64,000 nucleotides of DNA, taken from assembly GCA_017625535.1 (NCBI GenBank), contig JAGAKR010000008.1:62001-126000 (forward strand), in the 5' to 3' direction. The notes beneath the pieces are model-generated. The model had not been told where the DNA came from. It was given only the letters and a program-made list of their open reading frames with translations, and made no database searches. Source of the stretch: Bacteroidales bacterium (GTDB taxonomy: Bacteria > Bacteroidota > Bacteroidia > Bacteroidales > UBA932). How positions within the stretch are numbered: position 1 is the first letter of the stretch; each line of letters starts with the position of its first letter. Shown here one piece after another: positions 6,590 to 14,820 of the stretch. The translations under genes and the position numbers were made by a program.

Positions 6590-9500
6590 ATGAACATATC
6601 TGAATTGAGCATCCGCCGCCCGGTATTGGCTACGGTGCTCACAATAATAATACTGCTGTTCGGATTCATAGGCTACACCTACCTTGGCGTAAGGGAGTAT
6701 CCGTCAGTAGACAACCCTATTATTTCAGTCCAGTGCTCATACCCTGGAGCAAATGCTGATGTTATTGAAAACCAGATTACAGAACCGCTGGAGCAGAACA
6801 TCAACGGTATTCCAGGAATCCGCTCCCTCTCCAGCGTGAGCCAGCAGGGTTCCAGCAGGATTACCGTAGAGTTTGAGCTCTCTGTAGATTTGGAGACTGC
6901 AGCCAACGATGTACGCGACAAAGTGTCGCGTGCCCAACGTTTCCTGCCCCGAGACTGCGACCCTCCAATTGTATCCAAGGCAGATGCAGATGCAACCCCT
7001 ATACTGATGGTTGCCCTGCAGAGCGACAAGCGTTCATTGCTTGAGCTGAGTGAAATTGCTGACCTTACAGTAAAGGAGCAGCTGCAGACCATTCCTGATG
7101 TAAGTGGTGTAAGCATCTGGGGTGAAAAGAAATATTCCATGAGGATGTGGCTGGATCCCATTAAGATGTCCGGCTACGGAATTACCCCTATGGACATAAA
7201 AAGTGCTGTAGATGCGGAGAACGTTGAACTCCCATCTGGAAGTATAGAGGGTAATGCAACAGAGCTCACAATACGCACATTGGGACTTATGCATACTGCA
7301 CAACAGTTCAACGACCTCATAATAAAGGAAGTTGACGGCAAGATTGTAAGGTTCAGCGATGTCGGACGCGCAGAATTGGGACCTGCAGACATAAAGAGCT
7401 ATATGAAGATGAACGGCATACCTATGATTGGCGTGGTTGTAACCCCACAACCGGGTGCAAACCACATTGACATTGCAGATGCCGTATATGAGAGGATGGA
7501 GAGGATGAAAAAAGACCTCCCTGAAGACGTTACATATTCATATGGCTTTGACAATACCAGATTCATCCGTGCCTCCATAAATGAGGTTAAGGAGACCGTA
7601 TACATTGCATTTATTCTGGTAATCATCATTATCTTCCTGTTCCTGAGGGACTGGAGGGTTACGCTGGTTCCGTGCATCGTAATTCCTGTATCCCTTATAG
7701 GTGCTTTCTTTATAATGTATCTTGCAGGATTCTCCATAAATGTACTCTCAATGCTGGCGGTGGTGCTGGCAGTAGGTCTTGTGGTGGATGATGCCATTGT
7801 AATGACAGAGAACATATATGTGAGGATTGAGAGGGGTATGGCTCCAAAAGAGGCCGGCATTGAGGGAGCAAAGGAGATCTTCTTTGCCGTAATCTCAACA
7901 ACAATTACACTTGTTGCAGTATTCTTCCCGATAGTCTTTATGGAGGGACAGACCGGAAGATTGTTCAGAGAATTCAGCATTGTAGTTTCCGGCTCTGTGA
8001 TAATCTCCTCTTTTACAGCCCTTACATTTACCCCTATGCTTGCAACCAAACTGCTGGTAAAGAAGGAGAAAAAAAACAAATTCTATCTGATGACAGAACC
8101 TTTCTTTGAAGGGCTGAACAAATGGTACCGCCATTCACTTGATGCTTTGCTTAAAGTGAAATGGGTTGCAATACCTTTCACCGTTGTAATGCTGGGGCTC
8201 ATCATATATCTGTGGAACACTATCCCAGCCGAAACCGCACCTCTTGAAGACCGTTCACGCATAAACATAAATACAAGCGGCGCCGAAGGTGTGACATACG
8301 AGTTTATGAGAGACTATACCGAAGAGATCAACCGTCTTGTAGATTCTCTTGTACCGGATGCAGAGGCAATAACAGCACGTGTATCCAGCGGAAGCGGAAA
8401 TATCCAGGTGATGCTCAAGGATATAAGGGAGAGGGATTATACCCAGATGGATGTGGCTGAAAAGCTTACACAGGCTGTAAGGAGCAAGACAAAGGCAAGG
8501 TCTTTTGTACAGCAGACCTCATCATTTGGAGGCCGCAGGGGCGGTATGCCAGTGCAGTATGTTCTTCAGACCACCAGCATTGAGAAACTGCAGGAGGTGC
8601 TCCCTGCATTCCTTGCAAAGGTATATGACAACCCTACATTCCAGATGGCAGATGTGAACCTGAAGTTCAGCAAGCCTGAGGTGAGGATTGAGATAAACAG
8701 GGAGAAGGCCAACATTATGGGTGTAAGTACCCGTAACATTGCCCAGGTGCTGCAGTATGGTTTGAGCGGACAGCGTATGGGTTATTTCTATATGAACGGC
8801 AAACAGTATGAAATTCTGGGAGAGATAAACCGTCAGCAGAGGAACACTCCGGCCAACCTCAAATCCATATACATAAGGACCCAGAATGGCGAGATGGTGC
8901 AGTTGGACAACCTCGTAGATCTTGTGGGCGGCATTGCCCCTCCAAAACTCTACAGATACAACCGTTTTGTATCTGCAACAATTTCTGCCGGACTTGCCAA
9001 AGGAAAAACCATCGGACAGGGACTTGATGAGATGGACAAGATTGCCAAAGAGGTGCTGGATGACTCATTCAGGACAGCTTTGTCGGGAGAATCAAAAGAA
9101 TACAGGGAGAGCTCCTCTTCCCTTATGTTTGCATTTGTACTGGCAATTGTACTGATTTTCCTCATTCTCTCCGCCCAGTTTGAGAGTTTCAAGGACCCTC
9201 TCATAATAATGCTTACAGTGCCTCTGGCCATTGCAGGTGCCCTGGTGTTTATGGATTTCAGCGGGGTTACAATGAATATCTTCAGCCAGATTGGTATCAT
9301 TATGCTCATTGGTCTTGTGGCCAAGAACGGTATCCTCATTGTGGAGTTTGCCAACCAGAAACAGGAGGCCGGAATCCATAAGGAACAGGCTATAAGGGAG
9401 GCTGCAATGCAGCGTCTGCGCCCTATCCTTATGACCAGCACATCAACAATTCTGGGACTTCTTCCACTTGCTTTTGCAGGAGGAGAGGGTGCAAACCAGC

Positions 9501-9640
9501 GAATTGCAATGGGAGTTACCGTAGTGGGCGGCATGCTGGTGTCAACAGTACTTACAATGTACATTGTACCTGCAATCTACAGCTATATTTCTACAGACAG
9601 GACAAAGAAGAATGCGGCTCTTGCTGCCAAAAACAAATGA
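6590..9640 (+). CDS. RND efflux pump, HAE1 family (AcrB-like)
   Basis: A 1016-residue proton-driven exporter of the inner membrane. It starts with the family signature MNISELSIRRPVLATVL. The first periplasmic loop runs from about residue 35 to 330, TM helices 2-6 follow, and a second periplasmic loop and TM block complete the duplicated architecture. The proton relay is intact: adjacent aspartates in GLVVDDAIVM (near residue 403) and the lysine in LIGLVAKNGILIVEFANQ. Those features place it with hydrophobic/amphiphile exporters rather than the heavy-metal (CusA) type. It shares ATGA with the outer-membrane channel gene, so the two are translationally coupled. Confidence 0.95.
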   Translation: MNISELSIRRPVLATVLTIIILLFGFIGYTYLGVREYPSVDNPIISVQCSYPGANADVIENQITEPLEQNINGIPGIRSLSSVSQQGSSRITVEFELSVDLETAANDVRDKVSRAQRFLPRDCDPPIVSKADADATPILMVALQSDKRSLLELSEIADLTVKEQLQTIPDVSGVSIWGEKKYSMRMWLDPIKMSGYGITPMDIKSAVDAENVELPSGSIEGNATELTIRTLGLMHTAQQFNDLIIKEVDGKIVRFSDVGRAELGPADIKSYMKMNGIPMIGVVVTPQPGANHIDIADAVYERMERMKKDLPEDVTYSYGFDNTRFIRASINEVKETVYIAFILVIIIIFLFLRDWRVTLVPCIVIPVSLIGAFFIMYLAGFSINVLSMLAVVLAVGLVVDDAIVMTENIYVRIERGMAPKEAGIEGAKEIFFAVISTTITLVAVFFPIVFMEGQTGRLFREFSIVVSGSVIISSFTALTFTPMLATKLLVKKEKKNKFYLMTEPFFEGLNKWYRHSLDALLKVKWVAIPFTVVMLGLIIYLWNTIPAETAPLEDRSRININTSGAEGVTYEFMRDYTEEINRLVDSLVPDAEAITARVSSGSGNIQVMLKDIRERDYTQMDVAEKLTQAVRSKTKARSFVQQTSSFGGRRGGMPVQYVLQTTSIEKLQEVLPAFLAKVYDNPTFQMADVNLKFSKPEVRIEINREKANIMGVSTRNIAQVLQYGLSGQRMGYFYMNGKQYEILGEINRQQRNTPANLKSIYIRTQNGEMVQLDNLVDLVGGIAPPKLYRYNRFVSATISAGLAKGKTIGQGLDEMDKIAKEVLDDSFRTALSGESKEYRESSSSLMFAFVLAIVLIFLILSAQFESFKDPLIIMLTVPLAIAGALVFMDFSGVTMNIFSQIGIIMLIGLVAKNGILIVEFANQKQEAGIHKEQAIREAAMQRLRPILMTSTSTILGLLPLAFAGGEGANQRIAMGVTVVGGMLVSTVLTMYIVPAIYSYISTDRTKKNAALAAKNK

Positions 9641-10968
9641 TTGGAATGAAAAGGATATTTACAATATTGTTTATGCTTGCTGCCACCGTATGTCTGGGAC
9701 AGGAGCAACGTAAAATATACACTCTGCAGGAGTGTCTGCAGGAGGGCATCGAGAACAACTACTCACTTAAGATACAGCGCAACAGGGAGATTGTTTCAAG
9801 CAACAACGCCACTCTTGGCAATGCCGGGTTCCTTCCGTCACTGGATGCATCTGCCAGATATTCGGGAAGTGCCCAGGACAATGAGACAAAACTGAGGGAT
9901 ACCCGTGAAATTGTAGAGGAGAACGGAATATTCAACCAGACCATTGATGCAGGGCTCAACCTCAACTGGACCATTTTTGAGGGATTCAATGTAACATCCA
10001 CATACAGCAAACTGAAGGAACTGCAGGCTCAGGGAGAGCTTGAAACCCGCATAGCATTGGAGAATCTCATTGCCAGCATTACAGCAGAGTACTACAACTA
10101 CATCCAGCAGCGCATACGTCTGAAAAACTTCCGTTATGCAGTGGCACTCTCAAAAGAGAGGCTCCGCATTGTGGAACAGCGCTACAGGATAGGTAACTTT
10201 TCAGGTTTGGACTACCAGCAGGCAAGGGTTGACTTCAATTCAGACAGTTCGGCCTTCATGAGGCAGCAGGAGACTGTACAGAGTTCGGCAATTGCCCTGA
10301 ACGAACTTATGGCAAGGGAGAACCTGAACCGCAGGATAGCGGTTGCAGACACCTCAATAGAAGTTGACAAGACCCTCACTTTTGCCCAGCTTATGGATGC
10401 GATGGAGGCAGACAACGCCACTTTGCTCCACGCAAGAAGGGAGAGCCATATTGCAGAACTGGACTACAGGATTACAGCATCCCATACTTATCCTTACCTG
10501 AAGCTCAATGCCGGATACGGCTATACCCTGAACAAATACAACAAGGGGGCCAACTATCACAGGGGAAGCCTTGGAGCTGATTTTGGCCTTACTCTGGGTA
10601 TAAACATCTTTGACGGCAACAATGCCCGCAGGGAACGCCGCAATGCACAGCTGAACATAGAGAACGCCAGACTGGAACAGACAAATACAGAACAGGCTGT
10701 AAAGGCAGACCTCTACAACATATGGCACGCTTACGAGAACAACCTTGAAATCCTTGAACTTGAAAAGGAGAATCTGGTTACCGCCAAGCTCAACCACGAG
10801 ATTGCAATGGAGCGATATATGCTTGGAGACCTCTCCGGCATAGAGATGCGCGAGGCACAGAAGAGCCTTCTTGATGCAGAAGAGAGGCTCCTCACCGCCA
10901 GATACAACACCAAATTGTGCGAAATCTCCCTTATGCAGATAAGCGGACGGATAAAGGAGTATTTGTAG
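9637..10968 (+). CDS. TolC-family outer membrane efflux protein
   Basis: A 443-residue channel protein with two outer-membrane-efflux repeats. The signal peptide is best read from the second methionine (MKRIFTILFMLAATVCLG, start at 9646), though the ATG at 9637 overlaps the pump's stop (ATGA) and may be the coupled start. The family pattern is clear: YTLQECLQEGIENNYSLKI at the start, long helical segments such as LEQTNTEQAVKADLYNIWHA and NHEIAMERYMLGDLSGIEMR, and ISLMQISGRI near the end. It would trimerise and complete the tripartite efflux complex with the two upstream proteins. Confidence 0.92.
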   Translation: MIGMKRIFTILFMLAATVCLGQEQRKIYTLQECLQEGIENNYSLKIQRNREIVSSNNATLGNAGFLPSLDASARYSGSAQDNETKLRDTREIVEENGIFNQTIDAGLNLNWTIFEGFNVTSTYSKLKELQAQGELETRIALENLIASITAEYYNYIQQRIRLKNFRYAVALSKERLRIVEQRYRIGNFSGLDYQQARVDFNSDSSAFMRQQETVQSSAIALNELMARENLNRRIAVADTSIEVDKTLTFAQLMDAMEADNATLLHARRESHIAELDYRITASHTYPYLKLNAGYGYTLNKYNKGANYHRGSLGADFGLTLGINIFDGNNARRERRNAQLNIENARLEQTNTEQAVKADLYNIWHAYENNLEILELEKENLVTAKLNHEIAMERYMLGDLSGIEMREAQKSLLDAEERLLTARYNTKLCEISLMQISGRIKEYL

Positions 10969-10969
10969 G

Positions 10970-12016
10970 ATGGAAAATATCAATCTTGTAATAGGGACAT
11001 ACGGAGGACACGTTTATGTGTACAGCTTCAATACCGTTGACGGTGAGTTCTCCCCATTGGGGAAAGTTGCCGCAAATAATGCTTCTTATACCATTGGAAT
11101 AAAGAGAAGAGGAATTTATGCGGTAAGGGAAGAGGGGGAGATGTCGGGGATGTATTCCTTTATGGAACACGTTGACGGGGCATTGGAACAGACTGCATTC
11201 AGCCCTGCTCCTGGCGGGAATCCCTGTTTTCTTGCCCTGTGCTCAAACGGCAGCCATATTGTTGCAGCCGATTATTCCGGCGGTTCCATAAGTGTTTATC
11301 CCCTTTCAGGCAATGTGGTTGGGGAACGCACACAGCAATTGAAGTTCCAGGGCTCCGGACCTGTTACCCGGAGGCAGGCATCACCGCATATACATCAGGT
11401 GAAGTATCTGCCACCATCTGCAGGCATTCCCGGGGAGTGGATTCTTGCAACAGATTTGGGTGCAGACAGGATACATCTGGTAAAGGTTAACCAGGGCAGT
11501 TCTGCAAACCTCCTGGAGCCTGTAAAGGATATAGAGTGCCCTGCAGGAAGCGGTCCAAGGCATATGGAGTTCAGCCTGGACGGCAGATTCCTCTTCTGCA
11601 TAGCTGAACTTTCAGGGGAAATACTCACTTATGAAATATCTGCACAAGGGGGCATTCCTTCTTTTGAATTCAAATGCTCCACTCTGGCAGATGAGGCCCA
11701 TTCAGGGGGGAGCGGTGACATCCACATCCATCCGTCGGGAAAATGGCTGTATACCTCACACCGTCTGATAAATGACGGGATTGCCATCTTTAAAGTGAAG
11801 AAGAACGGGAAACTTGTACGGGAAGGCTATGTGAATACCGGCAATCACCCGCGCAACTTTATGATAAGCGGATGTGGCAGGTTCCTGTTTGTTGCCTGCA
11901 AGAATGACAAGTGCATACAGGTGTATGAAATTGGGGAAAACGGGAAACTCTACAAGACTGGGGCACTGCTTGAGTTTGCAGATGACCAGCCCTCATCTGT
12001 TGTGGAATATGTATAA
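10970..12016 (+). CDS. Lactonase-family beta-propeller (6-phosphogluconolactonase-like)
   Basis: A 348-residue, seven-bladed propeller protein of the YbhE/cycloisomerase-2 type. Typical features are LVIGTYGGHVYVYSF at the start, SGPRHMEFSLDGRFLFCIAELSGEI mid-protein, and NHPRNFMISGCGRFLFVACKND near the end, where Arg and His of the PRH and HPRNF motifs line the active site in this family. No signal peptide is visible, so it is cytoplasmic. It begins one base after the TolC stop codon, hence in the efflux operon. A lactone hydrolase next to an exporter suggests detoxification, but a simple role in the pentose phosphate pathway is equally possible. Confidence 0.82.
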   Translation: MENINLVIGTYGGHVYVYSFNTVDGEFSPLGKVAANNASYTIGIKRRGIYAVREEGEMSGMYSFMEHVDGALEQTAFSPAPGGNPCFLALCSNGSHIVAADYSGGSISVYPLSGNVVGERTQQLKFQGSGPVTRRQASPHIHQVKYLPPSAGIPGEWILATDLGADRIHLVKVNQGSSANLLEPVKDIECPAGSGPRHMEFSLDGRFLFCIAELSGEILTYEISAQGGIPSFEFKCSTLADEAHSGGSGDIHIHPSGKWLYTSHRLINDGIAIFKVKKNGKLVREGYVNTGNHPRNFMISGCGRFLFVACKNDKCIQVYEIGENGKLYKTGALLEFADDQPSSVVEYV

Positions 12017-12019
12017 TTG

Positions 12020-12050
12020 AAAAAGGTGGCCTTTTGGGTCACCTTTTTTA
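12020..12050. terminator. Bidirectional terminator after the efflux operon
   Basis: AAAAAGGTGGCC-TTTT-GGGTCACCTTTTTT. The stem is flanked by A and T runs, so it serves the lactonase gene on the plus strand and the convergent gene at 12051 on the minus strand. Confidence 0.8.
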
Positions 12051-12605
12051 TCAATTGTATTTCTGGAACTTGTATCCCATCCTTTTGAGCTGGAGCCCCG
12101 CCCCTATCTTGTACATCACCTTCATTGTACGGGCAAGCATATAGAATGCCTTTTCAGAACCCGGTTCAAAATCCTCTTTCATTATCATTGAGATGGCCTT
12201 TTCCGCACAGGTTATGGTTATATCCCTAATCTCCCTCTCCTCCTGCGAACCAAGGGGATAACCCAGAATATCCACCATTATATGGTCATCCATATCATCC
12301 CATTTCTCTGCTCCGTAGAGATTTTCGTATGGGTTGTTCAGGTTTGCAATCCAGTCTGTATCCCACCATTTGGCCACTGCCATACCCATAAAGGCAGGCC
12401 AGGCAATTGAGGCATTGGGATAATCATTCACCTGCTCTATGGCATCCGCCATATAAGGGGTTGCATAATCATTCCATTTGTCTGTGATATCCTCACTCTC
12501 TGCAAGTACAGTATCCAGCATCCCTGCCGAATTGCAAAGTTTGAGGAGCTCCAGCTGCAGGCGCTCCTCAAAACTGTTATAATATTCCAGATCTTTCATT
12601 GTCAT
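12051..12605 (-). CDS. Conserved hypothetical protein
   Basis: A 184-residue, mostly helical, acidic cytoplasmic protein with no signal peptide or membrane segment. Visible landmarks are IAWPAFMGMAVAKWWDTDW (about residues 68-86), AEKWDDMDDHIMVDILGYPL (100-119) and a C-terminal helix ending ARTMKVMYKIGAGLQLKRMG. I recall similar proteins in Bacteroidales but know no function. Its ATG overlaps the stop of the upstream DUF2233 gene (ATGA at 12602-12605), so the two are translationally coupled; the second methionine, at 12599, is an alternative start. Confidence 0.6.
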   Translation of the reverse strand: MTMKDLEYYNSFEERLQLELLKLCNSAGMLDTVLAESEDITDKWNDYATPYMADAIEQVNDYPNASIAWPAFMGMAVAKWWDTDWIANLNNPYENLYGAEKWDDMDDHIMVDILGYPLGSQEEREIRDITITCAEKAISMIMKEDFEPGSEKAFYMLARTMKVMYKIGAGLQLKRMGYKFQKYN

Positions 12606-13507
12606 TTGATAAAAAGCAGGGCATTTACAATATGCCTCTCACCCTCACGGTCAAATTTCTTGTTGTCAGACGGGTGGTTCACAATGCCGTTGCCGTTCTC
12701 CCCCTCTGCATAAAGGGTAGTTGAACCGCCGCCGTCCATATTCAAGGCATCTTCTGCGCCAATCCAGCGCATGATTTTGGTGAACTCCCAAAGGCTCACA
12801 CCCTGTGCGTTCTCTGCATTGCGGCCGTCAACTGTAACAAGATACACCTTCTTGCCGGCGGTACCAACAGCACTGCGCGGATGGCGGTTGCGGTTGAATG
12901 AGCCCTCTTCAAGGCGTGCATCCTTGCCATCTACAATGAGGATAGGACCGCTTGAAACCACAGAAACTGCATCAAGTCTGTTTGGCCAGGTCTGTGCAGG
13001 AGCAATGTTGCCGGGCTCAGCCTCATCTGCAGGATGGATTGACAGTTTTCCTTTTGCAGAGATTGCCACAGCGCCGTTGTCTCTCTGAGCCATCTTCTCA
13101 TTGAAGACAAACTCCTCAATACCGTGTTTCTTGAAATAGCAGACACTGTTATAAGGTTTGCTCATATTGTAGAACGACCCGTTCATTGCCACAACTGCGC
13201 CGCTGTCTTTTGCAAACTTGCTGGTTGGGGTAATGTATCCAAGGTTGCTGGCAAGAGCAAAATGTCCTTTGGCCTTTTTGGAATCAATCTCAATTATTGA
13301 AATGTACTGGTTTGAATCAAATATCCTGGAATCCCCTGTAAAATGGAACTGCTTAAGTGTAATTCCTTTGGCAATCTGCTTCACATTCCACTTTGCATTC
13401 ACAAAAGTGAGTGAATCATTCTGTGCAGCCGCACCAAATGCCAGTGCAACGGCAAAAATTGAGAGCAACAGTCTTTTCATTGTATAGTGTTTTAAGTATT
13501 TTTTCAT
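12602..13507 (-). CDS. Phosphodiester glycosidase family protein (DUF2233/NAGPA)
   Basis: A secreted protein of 301 residues, or 292 if translation begins at the methionine at 13480 (MKRLLLSIFAVALAFGAAAQ, a clean signal peptide). The DUF2233 domain is marked by VAMNGSFYNMSKP, the central NRHPRSAVGTAGKKVYLVTVDGR and the C-terminal ALNMDGGGSTTLY, where the aspartate belongs to the conserved active site. Relatives remove N-acetylglucosamine from phosphodiesters on glycans or cell-wall polymers. The longer start lies in ATGA overlap with the nucleoside phosphorylase stop, which points to coupling. Confidence 0.85.
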   Translation of the reverse strand: MKKYLKHYTMKRLLLSIFAVALAFGAAAQNDSLTFVNAKWNVKQIAKGITLKQFHFTGDSRIFDSNQYISIIEIDSKKAKGHFALASNLGYITPTSKFAKDSGAVVAMNGSFYNMSKPYNSVCYFKKHGIEEFVFNEKMAQRDNGAVAISAKGKLSIHPADEAEPGNIAPAQTWPNRLDAVSVVSSGPILIVDGKDARLEEGSFNRNRHPRSAVGTAGKKVYLVTVDGRNAENAQGVSLWEFTKIMRWIGAEDALNMDGGGSTTLYAEGENGNGIVNHPSDNKKFDREGERHIVNALLFIK

Positions 13508-14379
13508 CTTCCCGACAATTTGTCCAAAGCCAGTACTACCAGCCTCTCAACCAGCTTCTTGTAATCAGGCTCTGCACCTTTGTGGTATCTGTTTGCAATT
13601 ATGCAGCACACTGTACCTGCCCTGTGCCCCAATTTGGCAGCCAGACCGGCCAGAGCCGAACCCTCCATCTCAAAATTGGTGATTTTGTAATCACCGAACC
13701 TGAAGGTCTCGAATTTCTCCATCATATCCGGCATTGCAAGAGGGAGCCTGAGCACCCTTCCCTGCGGCCCGTAGAAACCCGATGCTGAAATTGTGACACC
13801 TTTTACAGTGCAATCTGCAAACAGATCCACCAGTTCTTGCGAAGCCTTTGCAAAATATGGTGCAGGGAGATGGCTGTCCCATCCTGTATGCTCCACAAAG
13901 GCCTTTTCCATCTGAAGGTATGAAACCTCATCCCTTCCGGCATACCAGTTCAGCAGGCCGTCGGCTCCTACGGAGATATGGGAAAATACATAACTTCCCA
14001 CTGGAATATCGGGCTGAATGGCCCCAGAAGTCCCTATACGGAGAATCCTAAGGCTCCTGAGGTGTTCCTTTACCTGTCGGGAAGAAAAATCTATGTTTGC
14101 AAGTGCATCCAGTTCTGTCATTACAATGTCCAGGTTGTCACATCCTATTCCTGTGGAAAGGACTGTCATCCTGCATCCCTTATATGTTCCGGTTGCAGAT
14201 ACAAACTCCCTGGAAGCCCTGCGCAGTTCCACCGAATCAAAGAAAGAGGAGACCATCTCCACCCTTCCCGGATCACCCACAAGGATTACGGTATCTGCAA
14301 GTTCCTCCGGCCTCAGATGAAGGTGGAATACAGATCCGTCATTGTTTATAATGAGCTCAGAAGCACCTATTTTTTCCAT
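13504..14379 (-). CDS. Nucleoside phosphorylase (uridine phosphorylase-like)
   Basis: A 291-residue cytoplasmic enzyme of the PNP/UDP family that splits nucleosides with phosphate. Evidence: the phosphate-binding VGDPGRVEMVSSFFD near residue 34, VLSTGIGCDNLDIVMTEL, then RIGTSGAIQPDIPVGSYVFS (PNP/UDP signature region) and the ribose-binding ITNFEMEGSALAGLAAKLGHRAGTVCCIIANR, with Glu in F-E-M-E-G. The family covers several base specificities; uridine is the best guess. Its start overlaps the end of the DUF4293 gene by 13 bases, and its stop overlaps the next ATG, so it sits in a tightly packed run of genes. Confidence 0.87.
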   Translation of the reverse strand: MEKIGASELIINNDGSVFHLHLRPEELADTVILVGDPGRVEMVSSFFDSVELRRASREFVSATGTYKGCRMTVLSTGIGCDNLDIVMTELDALANIDFSSRQVKEHLRSLRILRIGTSGAIQPDIPVGSYVFSHISVGADGLLNWYAGRDEVSYLQMEKAFVEHTGWDSHLPAPYFAKASQELVDLFADCTVKGVTISASGFYGPQGRVLRLPLAMPDMMEKFETFRFGDYKITNFEMEGSALAGLAAKLGHRAGTVCCIIANRYHKGAEPDYKKLVERLVVLALDKLSGR

Positions 14380-14801
14380 TTTTTCCTATTTTTGGTCATA
14401 TCCCTCAGTGAATTCATAGACTGTACAAGAGCCTCATCCTGGGTGATTTTCCTGAATGCCATAAAAACAAAAATGCCCGCTACAATAGGGAACACTGCAG
14501 AAACTGTAAACACGCTGCCGTCTACCCTTGTAAAGAACATATATGCAATCCATGCCTGGTAAGCCACAAGCACAATCATATTGTAGATGCACAGACGCAT
14601 CTGTGAAATCCTTCTCCTGTAAAGGAAAATACAGAAGAACGACAAAATGAATGTAACAATTGTAAAGATGAGGAACGGCCAGTACTGGCTGAACTTAAGC
14701 AGCACATTGCCGTCAAGATCCCTCATCATTGGCCTGAAAAACATCGAGAACAATAATCCCGACGAAGCAAGCAAATACAAACTCTGAATTCTTTGAATCA
14801 T
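14367..14801 (-). CDS. DUF4293 membrane protein
   Basis: A 144-residue protein with four membrane helices (LYLLASSGLLFSMFF, FLIFTIVTFILSFFCIFLY, LCIYNMIVLVAYQAWIAYMF, FTVSAVFPIVAGIFVFMAF). It begins MIQRIQSLYLL, the usual start of the Bacteroidetes DUF4293 family, and ends in a basic tail KNRKKWKK. Function unknown. It is 19 bases downstream of the TPR gene. Confidence 0.85.
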   Translation of the reverse strand: MIQRIQSLYLLASSGLLFSMFFRPMMRDLDGNVLLKFSQYWPFLIFTIVTFILSFFCIFLYRRRISQMRLCIYNMIVLVAYQAWIAYMFFTRVDGSVFTVSAVFPIVAGIFVFMAFRKITQDEALVQSMNSLRDMTKNRKKWKK

Positions 14802-14820
14802 ATCTTTTAATTTTAAAATC

